Source: Bacteroidota bacterium (GTDB taxonomy: Bacteria > Bacteroidota > Ignavibacteria > Kapaibacteriales > HRBIN21). From it: a DNA stretch of 64,000 nucleotides. The notes under the pieces were generated by a model. It made no database searches. It saw only the letters and a list, made by a program, of their open reading frames with translations, and had not been told where the DNA came from. The first letter of the stretch is position 1; each line of letters starts with the position of its first letter. The stretch spans positions 124,001-188,000 of the forward strand of contig JAUQPR010000002.1 of the NCBI GenBank assembly GCA_030550275.1, given 5' to 3'. Shown one piece after another: positions 45,215 through 52,479 of this stretch. Position numbers and translations under genes: made by a program.

Positions 45215-45249
45215 ACCGCCGATTGCGTTGCTCCGTGCTGCAACAGCTC

Positions 45250-45258
45250 GCAAAGATA
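45250..45258 (-). promoter_or_regulatory. uvrA: -7 element for uvrA
   Basis: TATCTTTGC on the minus strand matches TAnnTTTG and lies 36 bases before the uvrA start, back to back with the nnr element. Confidence 0.55.
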
Positions 45259-45271
45259 GCGGGGGTGACTG

Positions 45272-45280
45272 TAATTTTGC
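45272..45280 (+). promoter_or_regulatory. -7 element just before the nnr start
   Basis: TAATTTTGC matches TAnnTTTG. It ends only three bases before ATG 45284, so transcription would begin at or very near that ATG. Confidence 0.55.
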
Positions 45281-45283
45281 GGC

Positions 45284-46804
45284 ATGCTGCCGATTCTCAC
45301 ACCCGAACAGATGCGCCGTGCCGATGCGGCAGCCATCGAGCAGTACGGCGTCCCCTCGCTGCTGCTCATGGAGAACGCTGCCCGCTCGGCAGCCGATATT
45401 CTGGAGCGCCGCTACAGTGGGGTGGTGCGCCACCGCACGGCATTGCTCCTGTGCGGCAGTGGTAACAACGGCGGCGATGGCTTTGCGCTTGCCCGCCACC
45501 TGTACAGCCGAGGATGGCGGGTCTTCCTCTGGTGGGTGGGCAGCCGCGAGCGCATGTCGCCGGAAACCGCTGTGAACTTCGAAGCTGCACGCCGCCTGGG
45601 GCTGCCCATTACCCATGTTGGCGAAGAGCGCTCGGCACCGTTGCCACCGCCGGCAGAGCTGCTCATTGATGCCCTACTCGGTGTCGGTGCCCGCCTCCCG
45701 CTGCGCGGCGCGATCGTTGAGCTGCTGCGCGCGGTGCGCTCACTGCCGGCGCATCGGGTTGCATTGGATGTGCCGACGGGATTGGACGCAGAGACCGGCT
45801 GTGCCGATGCCGATGCATTCGCCGCAGAGCTCACCATCACGATGTTCGCGCTCAAGACCGGGCTGCTGCTCAACGACGGACAACGGCTCTGCGGCACGGT
45901 TGAGATCGCCTCGCTGGGTGTGCCGGCAAGCATTGCCCACAAGTACGCCGACACATGGGCGCTGGAGTGGGAGGATGTCCGCCAGCGCTTCCCCAAGCGG
46001 TGGCGCCGGAGTACGAAGTTCGACTACGGGCGTCTTGGCATCATTGCTGGTTCGGCAAGCATGGCGGGCGCAGCAGCACTGACCGCAAATGCGGCAATCC
46101 GCAGCGGTGCCGGGCTGGTCTACCTCTACACGGCGGGGCGTATCCACTCAGCGGTCCTGCCGGAGGTCATCGCCCGGCTCCTTCCCTCCACGCCCGAAGG
46201 CTGGATGAGCCCTGAAGCACTTCCGGCGCTGCTGGAGCTTGCCGAGCGCGTGGATGCCCTGGTCATCGGTCCGGGATTGGGTGCGGCAGCTCTCCCCGTG
46301 CTGGAGCAACTCTGGGCGCAGCTGCCGGAACGGCTTCCCGTCCTCCTCGATGCCGACGCACTCCGGCTGGTGACCCCCTCGAGCCAGCTCCGCCAGCGGG
46401 TGGTGCTCACTCCCCATGTGGGGGAGTTCGCGCGGATGACAGGACTGGAGCGCGCTCAGATTGTGGTGAACGCTCCCTGGCTTGCTCGGCAATGGGCGCT
46501 GCAGTGGGGCTGCGTCCTGCTGCTCAAGCATGTTCCAACGGTCATCACCGATGGTCGGCGCTCGTATTGGAACCTCGGGGGCAACCCCGGAATGGCAACC
46601 GCTGGCAGCGGGGATGTGCTGGCGGGGATGCTCGGTGCGCTGCTGGCGCGCGGAGTGGAGCCATTGGAGGCGGCGGCTCTGGCAGCATTCCTGCACAGCG
46701 CCGCCGGCGACCACTGCGTCCGCTCCAGCTCCATGGAGAGCCTGACCGCCTCCGAACTCATCGCCGCGCTGCCGGCAGTACTGCCCTCGGAGCTGGCGCA
46801 ATGA
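45284..46804 (+). CDS. nnr: bifunctional NAD(P)H-hydrate epimerase / ADP-dependent dehydratase
   Basis: This 506-residue protein repairs hydrated NAD(P)H. The N-terminal half is the epimerase (YjeF_N; ILTPEQMRRADAAAIEQYG, CGSGNNGGDGFALARHL). The C-terminal half is the dehydratase (KFDYGRLGIIAGSASMAGAA, VIGPGLG, LDADALRL, TAGSGDVLAGMLGALLARG). ATG 45284 lies three bases after a -7 element, so the mRNA could be leaderless; ATG 45311 is an in-frame fallback but would cut the family N-terminus. The stop overlaps the vanZ gene as ATGA. Confidence 0.92.
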   Translation: MLPILTPEQMRRADAAAIEQYGVPSLLLMENAARSAADILERRYSGVVRHRTALLLCGSGNNGGDGFALARHLYSRGWRVFLWWVGSRERMSPETAVNFEAARRLGLPITHVGEERSAPLPPPAELLIDALLGVGARLPLRGAIVELLRAVRSLPAHRVALDVPTGLDAETGCADADAFAAELTITMFALKTGLLLNDGQRLCGTVEIASLGVPASIAHKYADTWALEWEDVRQRFPKRWRRSTKFDYGRLGIIAGSASMAGAAALTANAAIRSGAGLVYLYTAGRIHSAVLPEVIARLLPSTPEGWMSPEALPALLELAERVDALVIGPGLGAAALPVLEQLWAQLPERLPVLLDADALRLVTPSSQLRQRVVLTPHVGEFARMTGLERAQIVVNAPWLARQWALQWGCVLLLKHVPTVITDGRRSYWNLGGNPGMATAGSGDVLAGMLGALLARGVEPLEAAALAAFLHSAAGDHCVRSSSMESLTASELIAALPAVLPSELAQ

Positions 46805-47181
46805 GCCGAAAGCGCCTTGCACTGCTCCTGACGTTGCTCTACGCGCTCGGTATCGGAGTGCTCTCGCACATTCCCGGGCTGCAGACTCCGCGGACACTGC
46901 CCTGGAGCGACAAGCTCCTGCACGCACTGCTCTACGCAGGCTTTGGAACGTGCCTGCTGTTGAGCGTGAGCGCGCATCGACCGCACTGGAAGCGGTGGCA
47001 GCTCTGGGGCACCGTTCTCCTTCTCGGCGCCCTGTACGCCGCCACCGATGAGTGGCACCAGCGCTTCGTTCCCGGTCGCATCCCCGATGCGACCGACTGG
47101 GCAGCCGATGTGGTGGGACTTACGGCAAGCCTGCTGCTTTCTCGTCTGTGGCTCCCGTGGTGGATACGCACGCTGCGGTGA
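46801..47181 (+). CDS. VanZ-like membrane protein
   Basis: This 126-residue protein has four hydrophobic helices with family motifs: DKLLHALLYAGFGTCLL and ATDEWHQRFVPGRIPDATDW, followed by ADVVGLTASL. The VanZ family is named for teicoplanin resistance, but most members have no known role. It is translationally coupled on both sides (ATGA with nnr, TGATG with tgt). Confidence 0.88.
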   Translation: MSRKRLALLLTLLYALGIGVLSHIPGLQTPRTLPWSDKLLHALLYAGFGTCLLLSVSAHRPHWKRWQLWGTVLLLGALYAATDEWHQRFVPGRIPDATDWAADVVGLTASLLLSRLWLPWWIRTLR

Positions 47182-48317
47182 TGAGCTTCCGCGTTGTGGC
47201 ATGCGATAGTGGCAGCCGTGCACGCGTCGGCATTCTGGAGACGGCGCACGGTGCCATTGAGACCCCTGCCTTCATGCCCGTTGCCACCCAAGGCGCCGTT
47301 AAGGCACTGGAGCATCGCCGCCTGCACGAGCTGGGCGCGCAGATCCTGCTGTGCAATGCCTACCACCTATACCTGCGCCCGGGAAGCGCCGTCATCGAGC
47401 ACTTTGGGGGCTTGCACCGCTTCATCGGCTGGCACAAACCGATTCTGACCGACAGCGGCGGCTACCAGCTCTTCTCGCTCCAGCAGCTCCGGCGCATCTC
47501 CGAGGACGGCGTCCAATTCCGCTCCCACATCGACGGCTCGCTCCACCACTTCACCCCCGAAGGGGTGGTCCAGTTGCAGCGCCAGTTGGGCTCGGACATC
47601 ATGATGGTGCTCGACGAATGCATCGGCTATCCGGCAGACCGGCACGTTGCCGCTGCTGCCATGGAGCGCACGCTGCGCTGGGCACGGCGGTCGCTGGAGG
47701 CGTTCCAAAACTCCGAGCCGCTCTACGGCTACCCTCAACTGCTCTTCGCTATCGGGCAAGGGAGCACCTACGCTGAGCTGCGCCGTCTCTGCCTGCAAGA
47801 GCTCTGCCAATGGGAGTTCGATGGCTATGCCATCGGCGGGCTCTCCGTAGGCGAACCTGCTGAGCTAATGTACGAGATGGTCGAGGTCTCCGTAGAGGTG
47901 CTGCCCGCCGAGCGCCCACGCTACCTCATGGGCGTTGGCACGCCGGAGAACTTGCTCGAAGCCATCGAACGCGGCGTTGACCTCTTCGATTGCGTCCTCC
48001 CTACGCGGAACGCCCGGAATGGGCAGCTCTTCACCACCCGCGGCAAGCTCAACATCCGCAACGCCCGATGGCGCTTGAGCGATGAACCGATCGACCCTGC
48101 CCTGCCCTTCTACGTCAGCCAGAACGTCACGCTGGGCTACCTGCGCCACCTCTTCCTTGCGGGGGAGATCGCCGCACTGCAACTGGCAACCGAACACAAC
48201 CTCGCCTTCTACCATTGGCTCCTGGAGCAGGCGCGCCAGAAAATACGCCAGAACAGCTTTCGTCACTGGAAGCGCTCCATGCTGGAGCAGCTCCGTCAAA
48301 CAGAGGTTGCACCCTGA
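47181..48317 (+). CDS. tgt: tRNA-guanine transglycosylase lacking the zinc-site cysteines
   Basis: This 378-residue TIM barrel exchanges G34 for preQ1 in queuosine tRNAs. The catalytic residues are present: Asp91 in TDSGGYQLFSL and the nucleophile Asp270 in DLFDCVLPTRNARNG, with YAIGGLSVGEP. The zinc motif that normally follows as CxCxxC is replaced by ALPFYVS (residues 307-313), so Leu308, Phe310 and Ser313 stand where cysteines are expected; only the fourth ligand, His339 in EHNL, remains. The QGG loop is also altered (AIGQGST). Either zinc is not needed for folding here, or substrate or activity has shifted. It is coupled to the vanZ gene. Confidence 0.88.
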   Translation: MSFRVVACDSGSRARVGILETAHGAIETPAFMPVATQGAVKALEHRRLHELGAQILLCNAYHLYLRPGSAVIEHFGGLHRFIGWHKPILTDSGGYQLFSLQQLRRISEDGVQFRSHIDGSLHHFTPEGVVQLQRQLGSDIMMVLDECIGYPADRHVAAAAMERTLRWARRSLEAFQNSEPLYGYPQLLFAIGQGSTYAELRRLCLQELCQWEFDGYAIGGLSVGEPAELMYEMVEVSVEVLPAERPRYLMGVGTPENLLEAIERGVDLFDCVLPTRNARNGQLFTTRGKLNIRNARWRLSDEPIDPALPFYVSQNVTLGYLRHLFLAGEIAALQLATEHNLAFYHWLLEQARQKIRQNSFRHWKRSMLEQLRQTEVAP

Positions 48318-48329
48318 AGGTCCCCGAAC

Positions 48330-48641
48330 ATGCCGTTTGCATACGCTGCTGCTGCACCGCAACAAGGCGCCGACCCGATGGCAGGGCTCCTGAGCACGCT
48401 GCTCTTCTTCGGCGCCATCCTGCTCATCTTCTACCTGATGATTCTGCGCCCGCAGATCAAGCGCCAGAAGGAGCACCAGAAGATGCTCAGCGAGCTGAAG
48501 AAGGGCGACCGCGTCGTCACCACTGCGGGCATCCACGGTACGGTGACCGATATCGAGGACAGCGTCGTCGTGCTCCAAATTGCTGACAACACGCGCATTC
48601 GCCTGGAGAAGTCCGCTATCGCAACCGTGCTCAAGAAGTAG
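48330..48641 (+). CDS. yajC: preprotein translocase subunit YajC
   Basis: This 103-residue protein has one membrane helix (about 19-40, [20 protein letters not shown]), then [14 protein letters not shown] and the small beta domain [17 protein letters not shown]. It is an accessory of SecDF-YidC. The tgt-yajC order is widespread in bacteria, which supports both calls; secD is not next. Confidence 0.93.
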   Translation: MPFAYAAAAPQQGADPMAGLLSTLLFFGAILLIFYLMILRPQIKRQKEHQKMLSELKKGDRVVTTAGIHGTVTDIEDSVVVLQIADNTRIRLEKSAIATVLKK

Positions 48642-48661
48642 CACCCGCGCCATTGCGCGCC

Positions 48662-49948
48662 ATGACCGCACAGCTCAACACGATCGAGGAAGCGCTCCGC
48701 GAGCTCGCTTCCGGTCGCATGGTCATCGTCGTGGACGATGAGGACCGGGAGAACGAGGGGGACCTCATCTGCGCCGCGCAGTTCTGCTCGCCGGAGATTA
48801 TCAACTTCATGGCATCGAAGGCGCGGGGGCTCATCTGCGTTGCCATCACCGAGCAGCGGGCGCGCGAACTGAACCTGGACGTTATGGTCCGCACCAACAC
48901 CGCACTCCACGGTACGCGCTTCACCGTCTCGGTGGACTACATCCACGGTACCACGACGGGGATCTCCGCCTTCGACCGTGCCGCGACAGCTCGAGCCCTG
49001 GCGGACCCGGAGAGCAAGCCCGAGGATTTCGCTCGCCCGGGGCACATCTTCCCCCTGGTCGCCGTTGAAGAGGGTGTGCTGCGCCGTGCCGGGCACACGG
49101 AGGCTGCCGTAGACCTCATGCGGCTGGCGCGGCTCAAGCCCGCCGCCGTCCTGTGCGAGATCCTCAACGAGGACGGCACCATGGCACGGCTGCCGCAACT
49201 GCTGGAGTTCGCCCAGCGCTATGGGCTGGCTATCATCACGGTCAAGGACCTCATTGCGTACCGGCTGCGGACCGATCGGCTCGTCGAACCCGTTGCCCGC
49301 GCGACGCTGCCCACGGTTGTGGGGACCTTCCAGATCGTCGTCTACCGCAACCGCGTGGATGGGCAGGAGCACGTTGCCCTGCTCAAGGGTTCCTGGCAGC
49401 CGGAGGAACCGGTGCTTGTGCGCGTGCATTCGCAGTGCCTGACGGGGGACCTCTTCGGCTCGTTGCGCTGCGACTGCGGTCCACAGCTCCATGCAGCGCT
49501 CCGCATCATCGAGCGCGAAGGCAAGGGCGTGCTCCTGTACATGCAGCAAGAGGGGCGCGGCATTGGGCTGGGCAATAAGATTCGCGCCTATGCACTGCAG
49601 GAGCAGGGACTCGATACCGTCGAGGCGAACCGCCATCTGGGGTTTGCCCCAGACCTGCGCGACTACGGCATCGGAGCCCAAATCCTGCGCGACCTGGGCG
49701 TCCGCAAAATGCGCCTCCTCACGAACAACCCGCGCAAGATCGTTGGGCTGGAGGCGTACGGACTCGAAGTCGTCGAGCGCGTTCCCATCGAAATCACCCC
49801 CAACGACTACAACTGGCACTACCTGCTGACCAAGCAGCACAAGCTCGGGCACCTGCTGACACTGGAGCCTGCGCAGCCAGGGTATGTCCAACCTGAAGCC
49901 CAAGACTGCCATGTCGGAGGTCATTTACCTGACGCGCGAGCGCTTTGA
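48662..49948 (+). CDS. ribBA: bifunctional DHBP synthase / GTP cyclohydrolase II
   Basis: This 428-residue fusion catalyses two entry steps of riboflavin synthesis. The N-terminal RibB half has [14 protein letters not shown], and [21 protein letters not shown] and [13 protein letters not shown]. The C-terminal RibA half has the zinc motif [20 protein letters not shown] split over three cysteines and [17 protein letters not shown] 48662 matches the family start. The end overlaps greA by 38 bases, giving a C-terminal tail ([17 protein letters not shown]) that is probably not functional. Confidence 0.94.
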   Translation: MTAQLNTIEEALRELASGRMVIVVDDEDRENEGDLICAAQFCSPEIINFMASKARGLICVAITEQRARELNLDVMVRTNTALHGTRFTVSVDYIHGTTTGISAFDRAATARALADPESKPEDFARPGHIFPLVAVEEGVLRRAGHTEAAVDLMRLARLKPAAVLCEILNEDGTMARLPQLLEFAQRYGLAIITVKDLIAYRLRTDRLVEPVARATLPTVVGTFQIVVYRNRVDGQEHVALLKGSWQPEEPVLVRVHSQCLTGDLFGSLRCDCGPQLHAALRIIEREGKGVLLYMQQEGRGIGLGNKIRAYALQEQGLDTVEANRHLGFAPDLRDYGIGAQILRDLGVRKMRLLTNNPRKIVGLEAYGLEVVERVPIEITPNDYNWHYLLTKQHKLGHLLTLEPAQPGYVQPEAQDCHVGGHLPDARAL

Positions 49949-50387
49949 GGAGCTGCAGGCGGAGCTACGGCAGCTGCGCAGCCAAGGTCGGCGTGAGATT
50001 GCCCAAAAGATCGCCGATGCCCGCTCTCATGGCGACCTTTCGGAGAATGCTGACTACGACGCCGCACTCCAAGCCCAGGAGATGCTGGAGATGCGCATCG
50101 CACGGCTGGAGCGGATCCTCGCGCGCGCACGGATTCTCGACCCCAAGGAGCTGCCCAACGACGGCAAGATCTACATCCTCTCCACCGTCAAGCTGCGCAA
50201 TTGCAAGACCGGCAGCGTGGTCGAATACACCCTGGTCAGCCCCGAGGAGGCGGACTTCGAGCACAACAAGCTCTCGGTGAGCTCGCCCCTGGGGAAGGCG
50301 CTGCTGGGCAAGTCCGCCGGCGAGCGCATCCGCATCCAGGTTCCTGCTGGGGTCATGGAGTACGAGATCCTGGAGGTGCGGCGATAA
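49911..50387 (+). CDS. greA: transcription elongation factor GreA
   Basis: This 158-residue protein has the normal GreA length: an N-terminal coiled-coil hairpin (about 10-75, with [19 protein letters not shown] carrying the acidic tip residues) and a C-terminal FKBP-like domain ([29 protein letters not shown]). It rescues backtracked RNA polymerase by stimulating transcript cleavage. ATG 49911 was chosen over longer in-frame options; it starts inside ribBA. Confidence 0.93.
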   Translation: MSEVIYLTRERFEELQAELRQLRSQGRREIAQKIADARSHGDLSENADYDAALQAQEMLEMRIARLERILARARILDPKELPNDGKIYILSTVKLRNCKTGSVVEYTLVSPEEADFEHNKLSVSSPLGKALLGKSAGERIRIQVPAGVMEYEILEVRR

Positions 50388-50448
50388 ACCGGCACGCTCC
50401 TTGTGCCGTCTAAGTACACGGGAAGTTCCTCAATCCTGGGGTGCAGCC

Positions 50449-51093
50449 GTGCCAGCTCCTCAGGCGCTCAGCTTGGCAAGCGATGAAGAGCTCATCGAGG
50501 AATTCCGCAACGGGGACCGAGAGCGGGCAGCTGCGCAGTTTGTCCGGCGATACCAGCGCTTCGTCTACAGCGTTGCATACCGCTATCTGGGGCGCCACGA
50601 GGATGCTCAAGATGCTGCTCAGGAGGTCTTCCTGCGCGCCTTTGAGCATCTGCACCGCTTCCAGCAGCGGAGCACGCTGCGGACGTGGCTCTACCGGATT
50701 ACCGTCCGCGTAGCCCTGAGCATGCTCCGGCAGCGCCGCCGCCTCCAGTGGATGCCGCTCAGTCAAGCCTTCCCAGAGGAGGAGGAACCCGTTGCACAGA
50801 CGCTGACCCCGGAGCAAGTGCACGAGCGGCAGGAGTTCGAGCAGTACTTCCTGCGCCTGCTCTCGACGTTGCCGGAGAAGCAGCGCGAGACATTCGTGCT
50901 GCGGTACTTCGAAGGGCTCTCCTACGAGGAGATCTCGCAGATGCTGGGCACCAGCATCGGCGGGCTCAAAGCGAACTACTTCCTGGCGGTGCGCAAGATC
51001 GCCGCTGCACTGCTCAACGGTCCATATGCGGAAGAGTTCCGTCGGCGCCTTCCACAGCACCGTTCCAATGGAGCAGAGCGAACGGACATATAG
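50449..51093 (+). CDS. ECF-type RNA polymerase sigma factor
   Basis: This protein of about 214 residues has region 2 (FVRRYQRFVYSVAYRYLG, DAQDAAQEVFLRAFEHLHRF) and region 4 (LPEKQRETFVLRYFEGLSYE, then EISQMLGTSIGGLKANYF), the plan of SigW/RpoE-like sigma factors. It starts at a GTG (50449), as no ATG suits; a TTG at 50401 is possible. It overlaps the anti-sigma gene by 26 bases, which overlaps a CpxP-like gene: an operon of the envelope-stress type. Confidence 0.86.
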   Translation: MPAPQALSLASDEELIEEFRNGDRERAAAQFVRRYQRFVYSVAYRYLGRHEDAQDAAQEVFLRAFEHLHRFQQRSTLRTWLYRITVRVALSMLRQRRRLQWMPLSQAFPEEEEPVAQTLTPEQVHERQEFEQYFLRLLSTLPEKQRETFVLRYFEGLSYEEISQMLGTSIGGLKANYFLAVRKIAAALLNGPYAEEFRRRLPQHRSNGAERTDI

Positions 51094-51658
51094 CCGAGCT
51101 GAGCTGGAGCAGCTTCTGGCGGATTACGCCTTTGGGCAACTCCCGCCCGAAGAAGCGCAGCGCGTGGAGCGCTCTCTCAAGCTCTACCCGGACTTAGCCG
51201 CCGAGGCGGAGCTGCTCCGGCATGTCTTCGCACGCCTTGATGAGCTGGAGCCGATGCGCTCGCTGGAACAGCGTTCGCGCAATCTCTCCGTACACGTGCT
51301 CCAGCGCTGGCAGCGGGAGGGCGCACGGCAACACTGGCGATGGGTTCGCCTACTGCTGCCCGCCGCGGGATTGGGGCTGCTGCTGTGGTTGGGTCTGCGT
51401 CCACCGCATCCGGAGCCTCCCCTGCACCATCTCCCGCCCTCGGAGCCAGTGCAACAGGCGGAGCTTCTGCCCGAGACGCTCCCGTTCTCCGAAGGGCTGC
51501 TCACCTTTGCCCAGTGGAGCGCAGGGATCCCACCGGTTGCGCGTCCCCCTGGCACAGCGTTGCCGGTGACGCTCCCGGCTGCCTCCGCTGCTGATTCCCT
51601 CTGGCAAACACTGCTCCTGGAGCTGGAAGCTCTCAATGTGGAAGCTGCTGCTCCATAG
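51068..51658 (+). CDS. putative membrane anti-sigma factor
   Basis: This 196-residue protein has a cytoplasmic helical N-terminus (about 1-85: LLADYAFGQLPPEEAQRVER is typical of anti-sigma domains), one membrane helix at about 95-113 (LLLPAAGLGLLLWLGL) and a Pro-rich extracytoplasmic tail. No HxxxCxxC zinc motif is present. Position between the sigma factor (26-base overlap) and the CpxP-like gene (23-base overlap) supports the role. Signal and partner are inferred from context. Confidence 0.72.
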   Translation: MEQSERTYSRAELEQLLADYAFGQLPPEEAQRVERSLKLYPDLAAEAELLRHVFARLDELEPMRSLEQRSRNLSVHVLQRWQREGARQHWRWVRLLLPAAGLGLLLWLGLRPPHPEPPLHHLPPSEPVQQAELLPETLPFSEGLLTFAQWSAGIPPVARPPGTALPVTLPAASAADSLWQTLLLELEALNVEAAAP

Positions 51659-52145
51659 TCTTCTGGGCTGCACGCTGGCGCTGTGGGCGCAATCGCCCCC
51701 CGGATACGAAGAGCGCTGGGAGGCTTCCCGGCGTGGCTGGGAAGCTGCAAAGCGCCACTTGGAACGCTGGAAGACCATCCGCCTGCTGGAGGAGCTTCGG
51801 CTCGATGAGGACGCCAGTGCGCGCTTTCTGACGCGCTACTCCGAGTATAACCGCCAGATTGACTCCGTCCTCCAGCGCCTGGACGAGCTCTCCCGTCGGC
51901 TGAACCAGCTCCTGGAGGAGCGTCCGAGCCCGAACCAGCTCCAGCACTCCATCCAGGAGATGCTTGCCCAGCAAAATGCTCTGCTACAACTGGTCCGGCA
52001 GCGGACCGAAGCCGTACGCCCATTGCTCACCGAGGAGCAGTTTGCCCGCTATCTCCTCTTCGAGTACCGCTTCCCAAAGGAGGTCGAGCTACTGCTACTC
52101 CATCACCTTCGTGCTCGGAAGCCCCAGCACCGCCCGCCGCGATAA
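51636..52145 (+). CDS. CpxP/Spy-like periplasmic helical protein
   Basis: This 169-residue protein has a signal peptide (MWKLLLHSLLGCTLALWAQ) and an almost wholly helical mature part rich in Arg, Glu, Gln and Leu, with AVRPLLTEEQFARYLLFEY recalling the LTxxQ motif of CpxP/Spy/CnrX sensors and chaperones. It is the third gene of the sigma/anti-sigma operon, where such proteins sense envelope stress or metals. The family call is tentative because the LTxxQ match is partial. Confidence 0.6.
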   Translation: MWKLLLHSLLGCTLALWAQSPPGYEERWEASRRGWEAAKRHLERWKTIRLLEELRLDEDASARFLTRYSEYNRQIDSVLQRLDELSRRLNQLLEERPSPNQLQHSIQEMLAQQNALLQLVRQRTEAVRPLLTEEQFARYLLFEYRFPKEVELLLLHHLRARKPQHRPPR

Positions 52146-52195
52146 CCGTTCGTCCCGAGCTCTCCGCCGTTCGTCCCGGAAACAGCGCCGTTCGG
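52146..52195 (+). repeat. three CCGTTCG direct repeats at exact 21-bp spacing
   Basis: CCGTTCGTCCCG occurs at 52146-52157 and 52167-52178, and CCGTTCGG at 52188-52195. The starts are exactly 21 bp apart, two helical turns, placing the copies on one face of the DNA. The last copy ends 11 bp before the -33 TTG of the sRNA promoter. This looks like an activator-binding array. Confidence 0.7.
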
Positions 52196-52206
52196 CAAAT
52201 CCCCTC

Positions 52207-52239
52207 TTGTAGCCCGCAGGGAGGGCACCGTAGTTTTGC
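52207..52239 (+). promoter_or_regulatory. promoter of the candidate sRNA
   Basis: TTG (52207-52209), a 21-base spacer and TAGTTTTGC (52231-52239) match the Bacteroidota promoter pattern, the best spaced example seen in this window. Transcription should start near 52245. Confidence 0.7.
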
Positions 52240-52244
52240 ACCCA

Positions 52245-52346
52245 GAAGCTTGGACAACGGGCTTCCCCTTTGGGGTACTCTTCCGACGCTCCCACCTTCC
52301 CACCACAGGACCTGGGTTGCCGGAAACGGCACCCGGGTCTTTTTTT
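52245..52346 (+). ncRNA. candidate small regulatory RNA of about 100 nt
   Basis: Between the promoter at 52207-52239 and the terminator at 52309-52346 lie about 65 bases that are not coding. A GAAGC/GCTTC hairpin (about 52245-52266) competes with a CCCC-TTT-GGGG hairpin (52264-52274). Then comes an unpaired pyrimidine-rich stretch of about 30 bases with TCCC/TTCCC motifs, which suits pairing with purine-rich ribosome-binding sites. It does not carry the conserved elements of SRP RNA, 6S RNA or tmRNA. The 5' end is an estimate. Its place directly behind the sigma/anti-sigma/CpxP operon suggests a stress-linked role. Confidence 0.6.
52309..52346 (+). terminator. Rho-independent terminator of the sRNA
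   Basis: GACCTGGGT-T-GCCG pairs with CGGC-ACCCGGGTC (12 pairs plus one G-T pair and a one-base bulge) around a GAAA tetraloop, followed by seven T. Confidence 0.9.
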
Positions 52347-52379
52347 GCCCGAAAATCGGCAACAGGACTGTAATTTTGC
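52345..52379 (+). promoter_or_regulatory. tRNA-Glu promoter overlapping the sRNA terminator
   Basis: TAATTTTGC (52371-52379) is a full -7 match, 12 bases before the tRNA. TTG at 52345-52347, the end of the terminator T-tract, lies 23 bases upstream and could serve as -33. Confidence 0.6.
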
Positions 52380-52391
52380 ACTTGCGGAACT

Positions 52392-52463
52392 GCCCCCATC
52401 GACTAAGGGTTAGGTCACCACTCTTTCAAGGTGGCGGTACGGGTTCGAATCCCGTTGGGGGCA
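52392..52463 (+). tRNA. tRNA-Glu (TTC)
   Basis: The acceptor stem GCCCCCA/TGGGGGC, anticodon stem CCACT/GGTGG with loop CTTTCAA (anticodon TTC) and T arm ACGGG-TTCGAAT-CCCGT all pair. CCA is not encoded. Confidence 0.95.
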
Positions 52464-52479
52464 CGGCGCCGGGAGGGCG

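Noticed and set aside
52245-52346. SRP (4.5S) RNA, 6S RNA or tmRNA
   Set aside because: The conserved SRP domain IV sequence, the long 6S bubble and a tRNA-like domain are all absent, and the length fits none of the last two.
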